Of a DNA stretch of 64,000 nt, positions 6,843 to 14,278 are shown one piece after another (the stretch's first letter is position 1; each line of letters starts with the position of its first letter). Source of the DNA: Zunongwangia atlantica 22II14-10F7. GTDB lineage: Bacteria; Bacteroidota; Bacteroidia; Flavobacteriales; Flavobacteriaceae. The stretch is taken from assembly GCF_002094855.1 (NCBI RefSeq), contig NZ_ARYN01000001.1, positions 124,001 to 188,000 on the forward strand. Direction: 5' to 3'. The notes under the pieces are model-generated. The model searched no databases. It was not told the origin of the DNA and worked only from the letters and a program-made list of their open reading frames with translations. Both the position numbers and the translations under genes were made by a program.

Positions 6843-7643
6843 TTAGGTTATGGTGGGTCTCTTTCTTTTCTTCTTAGCCTTTGGTATGTCCGGAGCCTCA
6901 TCGGCAATCGGCTGCTGCTGACCTTTATGCTCCTGTTTAGCAGAGCGGCTTTGTGCTTGCGATTGTTTTTCCGTCTTGGACTTACGATTATCCACCCGTT
7001 GCATATTGCTGTCATAGATATTGATGGTCTTAAACCGGGGATTCGCCTCGATGTACTGTTTCTGCTCCGAACCTTCCTTTTGAAAAGTTGCCGATTGCAG
7101 GTTTCCCTTTTTCAGGGAATCGACCAGATTGGATTTATAGGTTTCATTCTCCAGCTCTTTAATGGGATGTTTAGCGAGTGTTGCTTCCAGATCGTACCCA
7201 TAGTTTTGATGGTACTGCTGTATTTTGAAATTTCCATTGTCATCACTCTGTTTAAAATCCATCTGTAACCATGCATTGTACAGTTGTCCTTCCTTGTTGG
7301 TCAGATCCTTATTGACCGACCGGCCTTCCATTAAGTTGTAGGCTTCTTTCAGGGTGATGTTATTGCCTTTGTTGATATAAAAGGTCTGTTTCATAGCCTC
7401 ATCAGGATTATTTTCCTTTTGTACACTCACCTGATAGGAGTTAAAGAAATACATATCCGTTTGCTTGGACTTGCTAAAATTCATTCTGGCTTCCACCTTA
7501 TCGGTACCGAATTGCGTTTCATGTACCAGCTTAAAGGCTGGTTTTTCTATTTCCATCATTCGCTTTAAGGGAGCTTCAAAACCTTCCCCGAAACCGGTAT
7601 ATTTAATCTGATCTTTCAGGTATTCTAAATTCTTCTGATTCAT
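6843..7643 (-). CDS. ICE accessory protein, DUF3945/DUF4099-like
   Basis: A 266-residue cytosolic protein. The opening NLEYLKDQIKYTGFGEG is typical of a group of Bacteroidota conjugative-element proteins carrying DUF4099/DUF3945-type domains. A region around NKGNNITLKEAYNLMEGRSV and KEGQLYNAWLQMDF follows, then a basic, low-complexity tail (KAKKKRKRPTIT). It lies directly after TraN in the transfer operon, where CTnDOT would have TraO-TraQ, so it may be a functional replacement or an unrelated accessory. Its molecular role is unknown; the basic tail suggests nucleic-acid contact. Confidence 0.65.
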   Translation of the reverse strand: MNQKNLEYLKDQIKYTGFGEGFEAPLKRMMEIEKPAFKLVHETQFGTDKVEARMNFSKSKQTDMYFFNSYQVSVQKENNPDEAMKQTFYINKGNNITLKEAYNLMEGRSVNKDLTNKEGQLYNAWLQMDFKQSDDNGNFKIQQYHQNYGYDLEATLAKHPIKELENETYKSNLVDSLKKGNLQSATFQKEGSEQKQYIEANPRFKTINIYDSNMQRVDNRKSKTEKQSQAQSRSAKQEHKGQQQPIADEAPDIPKAKKKRKRPTIT

Positions 7644-7660
7644 GATAATTGATTTAAAAG

Positions 7661-8536
7661 TTATTGATAGGTGTATTTCCTGTTGATTTGCAATTTGGGA
7701 AGTACTGCCGCTTTAATAATCGTCCTGTTTTTTACACTGAGCTCGATATGCCTTCCGCCGTTTGCTTCAAACAATTGAATGGCGAGGTATTTCTTATCGG
7801 GAATGGTAAACTTGGGAACCGCAACCACCAAGGTCTGTGAAGACCGGCCGTCAATTTTTGTCACCTTGTTTTGGATGTGTACCGGGGTAATCTCGATTTC
7901 CTGTGAAGCTGTCCTTTTCGCTTTTTTCTGGTCACGGATAAAAAAGCGTAATTGGTCAATATCATAACTGATATTGGATGTGTTGGTAATGGTTAACCGC
8001 AGGTACATCAGGTTGTCCCGAATGAATATCCCGTTCAATCCGAAGCGGATACCATATTTGCGATGCTTTACCTTACGCCCTTTGTATTTGGAATATAAGG
8101 CGTGTGTAGCATAGGTAGTGACTTCAGCCTTGTTAACCAATCCGGGTGAAAGGAAAATACTGTTTTTGTTATCCCTTTCCTTCATGGAAACATTCAACAC
8201 GGACGGCTTGGGGGTATAGTTAATCACAAAGGAATTTAATTTTCCGTCTGCGGTAATTACCGTTAGGTTGGTCTCCGGGAAACTGTCCCTTGCTGCTTTG
8301 AGCTGTAGAATATTGGCAGCCCCTTTGGCTTTTTGTGCCAACACATCTTTACTGCCCCTGTCCACACCCACAATGGCACTTGGAAATATAATATTGGTCG
8401 TTTTGAAATAGGTAATCTCCAAAGGATAGGGAGCGATAGATTTGGGTGGAAGTTTAGTGATGCTTTGAGCATTTACATTCAACCCGAAAAGGAATAGGAA
8501 AAATCCCATTACCATACGTGCATTTATCTTTTTCAT
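7661..8536 (-). CDS. traN: Conjugative transposon protein TraN (DUF4138)
   Basis: A 291-residue exported protein with a signal peptide (MKKINARMVMGFFLFLFGLNVNAQ). The body is beta-rich, with the TraN features TYFKTTNIIFPSAIVGVDRGS near the N-terminus and LRLTITNTSNISYDIDQLRFFI in the middle. TraN is part of the Bacteroidota type IV mating channel and is thought to be a VirB9-like outer-membrane-associated component. It lies 23 bp downstream of traM in the operon. Confidence 0.9.
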   Translation of the reverse strand: MKKINARMVMGFFLFLFGLNVNAQSITKLPPKSIAPYPLEITYFKTTNIIFPSAIVGVDRGSKDVLAQKAKGAANILQLKAARDSFPETNLTVITADGKLNSFVINYTPKPSVLNVSMKERDNKNSIFLSPGLVNKAEVTTYATHALYSKYKGRKVKHRKYGIRFGLNGIFIRDNLMYLRLTITNTSNISYDIDQLRFFIRDQKKAKRTASQEIEITPVHIQNKVTKIDGRSSQTLVVAVPKFTIPDKKYLAIQLFEANGGRHIELSVKNRTIIKAAVLPKLQINRKYTYQ

Positions 8537-8559
8537 CTTTATGGAATTTTAAATGGTTA

Positions 8560-9867
8560 TTACTTATTGATTTGTTTTTGTTTTTCATCACGGAGCAATA
8601 CCTGATAGCCTGCTTTCAGGGTTACTTTTATCAGTTTTACTTTTTTGCTGAATAGTGATTTAGCCGTTTCTATACCGGCACCTGCGGCCTGTGCCTGCCA
8701 GGAAGGATCAAGGGAAGTCAATCCAATGTTTTGCATGGAGCGGTCAGCCGATTGTTTGGCGACATCCCGGGTAATGGCACCGGGAATATAAATTCCGTCC
8801 AACCCATCCATATCGTACACGGAGAGTTCTACCGGGAAGAGGGAATTACCACTTCTAATACTGTTGATCTTGATATGCAGCCTTTCTCCGCTAAGGGAAG
8901 CGATCCCAAACACAAAGTTGTCTTTTTGGATATGCACCCCATTAATGAATACATCATTGACCAGGCGAAGCTTTACGGTAGATCCGTTCACTATGGTCTG
9001 TGATTCGTGAATAACCGCCTGTATGGCATTTTCCGGTTGTTCAGTAATTTGGTCATCGTCCAGGGAATAAAATCCATTTGCCGTAGGTGTAACAAAGTGT
9101 CCGGTATGCATCAGGGAAATACTATCATCTTTCTGTGCAGTGGATACTTCATACAATTGTTCCCTGCGAGCCTCCGATAGTTGTTTTAGTTTTTCCTGAA
9201 CCCGCTCCGGATGCTGTACATCCAGAATCTTTTCCAGCATACTGTTGAGCTGTTCCAGTTCCGGGTCAGGTACTTCCGGCTGGGTCATGGTGTGCATCAT
9301 TTCTTCCAGCCTGTCCACATCACTGGAACTTACGGAGGTATTTCCATAATTGGTTTTTGTTTCCTGTTTCGGGGAATCTTCAGGAAGCCGGGTTCGTTCC
9401 ACCGGCTTGTTCAATTCCCTGTTTAAAGCTTCCAACTTTTTATAAATTTTATCCGTATTCGGATCGTTGCCCTGACCACTTCCGTAGAGGGAAGTTTTCA
9501 GTCCACCGGAAGATACTTGACCCGGTTTTACTTCCTGCTGGGACAAAACAACATCCGTATCCGAAATCACACTGTTTTTATAATTTGGATCATTTTTACG
9601 GAGTTCCCTGAATTTTGCCGAATCCTGTTCTGCCCGGTTGTAATAGCTCATCTTATCCATTTGCTTATCATCGGTCAGTTTTGCTTCCGGCAGATGAAGG
9701 TTAAATCCGTTCTGTGGAGTTTCCTGTGCCTGTAGTTCCTGCACCTGTCCACCTCCCAATACCCAAAAGATTAGGGTTGTGAAAGGAAGTACGAGTAGCG
9801 GCAATACCAATAGGAACTTGCGCTGTCTTTTCATTTTCTGTGTTATTACCTGTTTTTCCATGATCAT
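8560..9867 (-). CDS. traM: Conjugative transposon protein TraM
   Basis: A 435-residue protein with a short cytosolic N-terminus, one membrane helix (about residues 17-37, FLLVLPLLVLPFTTLIFWVL), a long linker with coiled-coil stretches (RVQEKLKQLSEARREQLYEV) and a C-terminal domain (about 265-420, HESQTIVNGSTVKLRLVNDV). This is the VirB10-like bitopic architecture expected of TraM, which links inner and outer membrane parts of the mating channel. Its start overlaps the stop of the upstream gene by 4 bp (ATGA); a second ATG two codons in is equally possible. Confidence 0.9.
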   Translation of the reverse strand: MIMEKQVITQKMKRQRKFLLVLPLLVLPFTTLIFWVLGGGQVQELQAQETPQNGFNLHLPEAKLTDDKQMDKMSYYNRAEQDSAKFRELRKNDPNYKNSVISDTDVVLSQQEVKPGQVSSGGLKTSLYGSGQGNDPNTDKIYKKLEALNRELNKPVERTRLPEDSPKQETKTNYGNTSVSSSDVDRLEEMMHTMTQPEVPDPELEQLNSMLEKILDVQHPERVQEKLKQLSEARREQLYEVSTAQKDDSISLMHTGHFVTPTANGFYSLDDDQITEQPENAIQAVIHESQTIVNGSTVKLRLVNDVFINGVHIQKDNFVFGIASLSGERLHIKINSIRSGNSLFPVELSVYDMDGLDGIYIPGAITRDVAKQSADRSMQNIGLTSLDPSWQAQAAGAGIETAKSLFSKKVKLIKVTLKAGYQVLLRDEKQKQINK

Positions 9868-10343
9868 TGATTTTTAAAGTTTTGATATTCTTTTTCGATA
9901 TAGCGAACTGAATCCATCAGTCCCGGACGGGTTGCTATAATACTGTCATACAGTTTTCTGCCCGTTGGACTTCGGGCAAGGCTATCCATATACCACTGGA
10001 ACTTTTGGATGCGCCTATACTCCTGTTTGGATACCGGAGGGAGCGGTGATGCTTTAGCTCCGGATTCCGTAAGATGCCGGGGACGTTTAATTGGAGTTAC
10101 CGTAAAGGCATTGCCCTTACTTTTCCCTGTGATGGCGTGTACCCCGAGATAGATACAGTAACCGCTGGTGAGGCTTACAAAAACGACCAGCGCTATGGTT
10201 ACTGCCCGCTTTGAAATACTCTTTGTCTTATTCGACATCCATTGTGCCCATGCCTTTTGTAGCCATTTATATAAGGCAAGTAATCCCAATATTAACAGTC
10301 CGTTTTTAGGAACCTCTTTTTTCTGTTTTACGTTTTGTTTCAT
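9864..10343 (-). CDS. TraL-position membrane protein
   Basis: A 159-residue protein encoded between traM and traK, the place of traL in CTnDOT. It has a basic N-terminus, a first hydrophobic stretch (NGLLILGLLALYKWL), a clear membrane helix (AVTIALVVFVSLTSGYCIYLGV, about 48-70) and a soluble tail rich in Pro and Arg. Sequence alone does not prove that it is TraL; the call rests on position, size and topology. It is translationally coupled to traM by a 4-bp overlap. Confidence 0.7.
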   Translation of the reverse strand: MKQNVKQKKEVPKNGLLILGLLALYKWLQKAWAQWMSNKTKSISKRAVTIALVVFVSLTSGYCIYLGVHAITGKSKGNAFTVTPIKRPRHLTESGAKASPLPPVSKQEYRRIQKFQWYMDSLARSPTGRKLYDSIIATRPGLMDSVRYIEKEYQNFKNQ

Positions 10344-10414
10344 CTGTACAAAATTTTATAAGCCACTCCATTGACTTTGTTTGTATCAATTTTGAATAAA
10401 TGTCCATTATGGAC

Positions 10415-11038
10415 TTAATACCGCCTGGCGGTCGTTTTCAAATCCTTGTTGGCGATGGTTGCCCAGCGTTCAATCAGAAAACCATGCGGATTGTTATCAC
10501 TGCGGGACACATTACGCAACGCCCCTTCGGTAATCAGGCTGCGGGTAGTGATACTGGTGGGACGGACGATACGCTGGGTAGCATAGCACCGAAATCTATA
10601 AGGGTATTCATTGATGTCCACCGCCACGCTATCCACATGGATGGTCTGGTTCACATTTCCGGAAATAAGCCCGGCATAATACCCGTTCTCCTTCAGGTCA
10701 TCATAAATTCGTTTAGCACTGCCATCCGCCAAGTATAAAGCTTTGGTGATATTCATTTCGATTGCTTTATCATCCGGGTCAAGGGTAAAGAACAATTGGT
10801 GGAAGGTTTTCACATGATCCCGTGCTTCCACAGGGATATTGTCCTTACGCCCGGCGGAATAGGCTTCGAGTGCCTTGCCATTGGCAAGAATGTAAATCCT
10901 GTCCTGCATCTCCGATACCAGACTGAAACTCTTATACAGGGCAAAGCAGGATAGTAGCACCGAGCCTATAATAATAAGCATGGTAAATCCCCGGATATGC
11001 CGAAAAGCCGTATCGATATTTTTCATTTTTTTAAACAT
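10415..11038 (-). CDS. traK: Conjugative transposon protein TraK
   Basis: A 207-residue VirB8-like inner-membrane protein. The N-terminus is MFKKMKNIDTAFRHIRGFTM, followed by one membrane helix (about 19-40). A periplasmic domain of the TraK type follows, with the conserved DHVKTFHQLFFTLDPDD and SDNNPHGFLIERWATIAN segments. TraK is an essential structural part of the mating apparatus. It sits 18 bp downstream of traJ. Length and motifs match the family closely. Confidence 0.92.
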   Translation of the reverse strand: MFKKMKNIDTAFRHIRGFTMLIIIGSVLLSCFALYKSFSLVSEMQDRIYILANGKALEAYSAGRKDNIPVEARDHVKTFHQLFFTLDPDDKAIEMNITKALYLADGSAKRIYDDLKENGYYAGLISGNVNQTIHVDSVAVDINEYPYRFRCYATQRIVRPTSITTRSLITEGALRNVSRSDNNPHGFLIERWATIANKDLKTTARRY

Positions 11039-11056
11039 GATTCCTATTTTTTTTGA

Positions 11057-12271
11057 TTAAGAATTGCCTTTGAGTTTGTCATTCATATAGCCGGAGCCAC
11101 CGCCATCCGAATTGCCATCCTTGAAATAAGGATTGGTAGTACCATTGCTGGCCATACTTTGGGAAATACGGCTGGCAGCATTGCCCATGGCATCCGCCGC
11201 CATGCTGGCTCCGCCTGTGGCTGCCCCCATAACCGCTCTGGAGGAACTACTGAAGATACTGGTGACTTTCTGTCCCAAAGCACCGCCACCTCCCGCATGG
11301 ACGATGTAATTGGCTACCGAAGGCACAGTAAAGTATCCCACAATACCAATGATCATAAAGACCAGATACGCCATATCCGTCCGGCTGAAAAAAGTATCGC
11401 CGTAATCCTCTACCTGGGCAATGTCCATTTCCAGCATTTTCTCCTGGATTTTTCCAATAATGCTCCCGAAAATATTGGCTACCGGAAGCCAAAGAAAAAT
11501 ATTGATATAACGGGCAATCCAAACGGTCAGGGTATGCTGGAACCCGTCAAAGACGGCAATCCCAAATACCAGCGGCCCCAATATGGCAAGTACTACTAAC
11601 TGAAAGGTGCGTAGCGTATCAATACATAAGGCTGCGGCTTCAAAGAGTACCCGCAGTACTTCACTCATCCATTCCTTGACCGAATTGCGGAAATTGTAAG
11701 AAGCCTTGGACATGGCAAACTTGATGTCGTTGCCAATCCCTTCAAAAAAGCCTTCATCGGAAGGGCTGGCGTTATCATGGGTGTATTTATACCACCTATC
11801 CCGGTCGCCATCACCGCTTTCACCTACATACATCTGCCATACATCCGTTTTTTTGATGGCTTCTTCTTTCTTTTCCAAGAGTACCGTAATTGCCCTGTCG
11901 GAGCCTTCCACCATCGAAGCGGTAGCGGTCACCGTCGGTTTCATGATCCCGTTGATCAGTCCCAAAACGGAAGGGAATATCAGTACACAAAACCCGATGA
12001 CAAACGGACGGAAAAGCGGATAAAAGTCGATAGGTTCGGCTCTTGATAAATGTCCCCAGACCCTGGAGGCGATATACCACATGGCGGCAAATCCCGCCAG
12101 TGCCTGTCCCACGCCAATAAGCTGACTGCACAGTGGCATCATTTCATCGTAAAGTTGTTCCAATACGCTATGCAAGCCGTTCATCTCACCGGAAATTCCC
12201 TGTGCACTGCCCATAAAAGGCAATAGCAATCCTGTGACCGCCACCCAGGCGGTTTTTCTATACGTATCCAT
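11057..12271 (-). CDS. traJ: Conjugative transposon protein TraJ
   Basis: A 404-residue polytopic membrane protein with an N-terminal signal-like helix (AVTGLLLPFMGSAQG). Several further membrane helices follow (LIGVGQALAGFAAMWYIA, FVIGFCVLIFPSVLGLI, VLAILGPLVFGIAVF, YLVFMIIGIVGYFTVP) with a Gly/Ala/Ser-rich C-terminal tail. It is the VirB6-like channel component of Bacteroidota conjugation systems. The start follows 11 bp after the preceding gene, fitting the tight operon. Confidence 0.92.
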   Translation of the reverse strand: MDTYRKTAWVAVTGLLLPFMGSAQGISGEMNGLHSVLEQLYDEMMPLCSQLIGVGQALAGFAAMWYIASRVWGHLSRAEPIDFYPLFRPFVIGFCVLIFPSVLGLINGIMKPTVTATASMVEGSDRAITVLLEKKEEAIKKTDVWQMYVGESGDGDRDRWYKYTHDNASPSDEGFFEGIGNDIKFAMSKASYNFRNSVKEWMSEVLRVLFEAAALCIDTLRTFQLVVLAILGPLVFGIAVFDGFQHTLTVWIARYINIFLWLPVANIFGSIIGKIQEKMLEMDIAQVEDYGDTFFSRTDMAYLVFMIIGIVGYFTVPSVANYIVHAGGGGALGQKVTSIFSSSSRAVMGAATGGASMAADAMGNAASRISQSMASNGTTNPYFKDGNSDGGGSGYMNDKLKGNS

Positions 12272-12282
12272 ACTATTGATTT

Positions 12283-12921
12283 TTAGTTATTTATCCCATA
12301 GCTATTGCGAATGGTCCGGGCATCATTTCTTTCTTTTGCTCTTTGCACCGCAAGAATGGTCGTATTATTGTTAAAGTATCTGAGGAACATTAGTTTGTCC
12401 TGCATATCGGCATAGATCCGATCAATAGCCTGTAAGCGCTCATCATCACTCATACGGGCTTTACCTGCCGTAATGATGACCAATAATTCATCGAGGTTAC
12501 GCAGGCTTTCATCAAAGAGGTTGTCATACACCCGTCCGAGATACGCCAGTTCCTGCGGATTGAAATTCCCGTCACTTTGAAACCGGTCATACGCATTCCG
12601 ATATTCCCTGACCAGTATTATCTGATAATTCACAATATCGCCCACATGTTTGTAATTGCCAACGGTGGGGCTTACTTCCATCAGCCCGTCCAAAAAAGCT
12701 TTGTGCAGGCTGAAGTTCCCTTCTGATATATCCTTGATGGTATTGTAACCCCCTTCCAATATCTGATAGCCTTTTTTCATGTCGCTCAATATCTGTTTGA
12801 ATTGGGTCAGTTTTTCTACATTGAGCAAGAGCTGTTGTATCTCTGCGGATTGCGCTGATGCCCTGAAAGAGCAGAAGAGCCCGCAGATCACAAGTCCTGT
12901 AAATATTCCTATTTTTTTCAT
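12283..12921 (-). CDS. TraI-like exported helical protein, paralog 3
   Basis: A 212-residue secreted protein with a signal peptide (GIFTGLVICGLFCSFRASAQ) and an otherwise all-helical body. It carries the same pattern as its two upstream neighbours: KKGYQILEGGYNTIKDISEGNF, then a segment ending in LNxxELAYLGRVYDNLFDES and RMSDDERLQAIDRIYADM. This places the three in one family of tra-operon periplasmic proteins, VirB5/TraI-like by position. It overlaps its upstream neighbour by 4 bp. Its role in pilus or channel assembly is inferred. Confidence 0.75.
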   Translation of the reverse strand: MKKIGIFTGLVICGLFCSFRASAQSAEIQQLLLNVEKLTQFKQILSDMKKGYQILEGGYNTIKDISEGNFSLHKAFLDGLMEVSPTVGNYKHVGDIVNYQIILVREYRNAYDRFQSDGNFNPQELAYLGRVYDNLFDESLRNLDELLVIITAGKARMSDDERLQAIDRIYADMQDKLMFLRYFNNNTTILAVQRAKERNDARTIRNSYGINN

Positions 12922-13574
12922 GGGTTTTCGTTTTGAAGGTTCCTGAGTGTTTTGCCGTATTGTACTTCATGGTATTCCCTGATCCGAGCGGCTGCCATGA
13001 CCTTGGCTTCATTGCCGAAACTTTGGGAGAAGGTATAATTGTCTTGCATCCGTAAGTAGAGCTTGTTGATACGCTCCATGCGCTCATTATCTTCCATTTG
13101 CAACTCGGCATCCGTGGTTATTGCAATAAGTTCATCCAGTGCTTGTTCACAATCCTCCAAGAGCCTGGTAAAAACCCGCCCGATATAGTTGAGTTCTGCT
13201 TCGGTAAAAGCATCGCTATTGTCAAGTTGTCCGTAGGTTTGCCCGTAATCCTGTACAATGCGTGTTTGAAGGGCGATGATATCTGCTACCTTTGCATAGT
13301 TTCTGATTTCAGGGTTGACTGTACTCAAGGAGTTTATAAAATCACTGTGCAGGTCAAATTCCCCTTTGGTAAACCCGCCGATGGTGGTCAAACCTTCTTT
13401 GGCAATACGATAACCTTTTTGGGCATATCCGATATATACCTGTAAAGCTGCAATCTGCTGAAGCAGGTATTTCTTCTGTGTTTTTTTCTGGCGGAACCAC
13501 TCCGAAAAAGTCTGTGCGTGGACGGTTCCTGCTGCCATAAATAGCATGAATCCTATTAAAATTATCTTTCTCAT
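12918..13574 (-). CDS. TraI-like exported helical protein, paralog 2
   Basis: A 218-residue protein with a signal peptide ending near GTVHAQT. The helical body repeats the family pattern: YAQKGYRIAKEGLTTIGGFTKG, then FTEAELNYIGRVFTRLLEDCEQ and MEDNERMERINKLYLRM. Clear similarity to the genes on both sides shows tandem duplication and divergence. It is coupled to the downstream copy by a 4-bp overlap. Probably periplasmic, and part of the conjugation machine by location. Confidence 0.75.
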   Translation of the reverse strand: MRKIILIGFMLFMAAGTVHAQTFSEWFRQKKTQKKYLLQQIAALQVYIGYAQKGYRIAKEGLTTIGGFTKGEFDLHSDFINSLSTVNPEIRNYAKVADIIALQTRIVQDYGQTYGQLDNSDAFTEAELNYIGRVFTRLLEDCEQALDELIAITTDAELQMEDNERMERINKLYLRMQDNYTFSQSFGNEAKVMAAARIREYHEVQYGKTLRNLQNENP

Positions 13575-13582
13575 AGTTCGTG

Positions 13583-14272
13583 TTATTGAGGAAGTCCATA
13601 TAATTTTTTCACGGTTTGCACTTCAACGGAAGTCTTTGCCCGGGAAAGGCTCAGCAATACATTTTGCTGATTAAATCGCATCAGGTCATCATAATTGGCA
13701 TCGACCTGATCGGCTGCATTGTTGATGATTTCTAACCTTTTGGCATCACTCATCGTGGTAGTAAAAGATTGAACAATCAGGGAGATCTGGTCGATGTTGT
13801 TCAGGCTTTCTTCTAAGATACCGGAGTACACCTCTGACATATATTCAATCTCATCCGAGGTAAAGTGGTCATCCTGCTGAATGAGCTGCCAGGCATTTTG
13901 GTATTCATTGACCAGCCGAACCTGTTTTTGGGTAATATCCCGGATGCGCTGGTAATAAGAAATAATCGCCTTTACCTTAGCCAGCTCTTCATAGTATTCT
14001 CGGTATTGTTCTTTTTGTTTTTCCGTCCACTCGGAAATCTCATCCAGTTTGAGTTTGGAAAGTGTGTTTTCCAATGTTTTCTGGGCGTTCTGTAACCAGA
14101 TGGTCTTGTTCTGTAAACGCTGGATTTTTAAATCCACCGCTTTAATTACTTTTTTAATGCCTGCTTTGATGATTTCCAGTATGGCTATCGGGGTGGCATT
14201 CGTCCGTTGTATCGGTAGTACCGTAAAGGAGATACAAAGGGCTAGCAGTAACATTCTTGCATATTTTTTCAT
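13583..14272 (-). CDS. TraI-like exported protein (DUF4141-like position)
   Basis: A 229-residue protein with a signal peptide (MKKYARMLLLALCISFTVLP) and a long coiled-coil body (IQRLQNKTIWLQNAQKTLEN; SEWTEKQKEQYREYYEELAK). It then has FTSDEIEYMSEVYSGILEES and MSDAKRLEIINNAADQVD, the pattern shared with the next two genes. Immediately downstream of the VirB4-like gene, it is in the traI/traH place of CTnDOT operons. Its molecular function is unproven; a VirB5-like or scaffold role in the periplasm is likely. Confidence 0.75.
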   Translation of the reverse strand: MKKYARMLLLALCISFTVLPIQRTNATPIAILEIIKAGIKKVIKAVDLKIQRLQNKTIWLQNAQKTLENTLSKLKLDEISEWTEKQKEQYREYYEELAKVKAIISYYQRIRDITQKQVRLVNEYQNAWQLIQQDDHFTSDEIEYMSEVYSGILEESLNNIDQISLIVQSFTTTMSDAKRLEIINNAADQVDANYDDLMRFNQQNVLLSLSRAKTSVEVQTVKKLYGLPQ

Positions 14273-14278
14273 GGTTCA

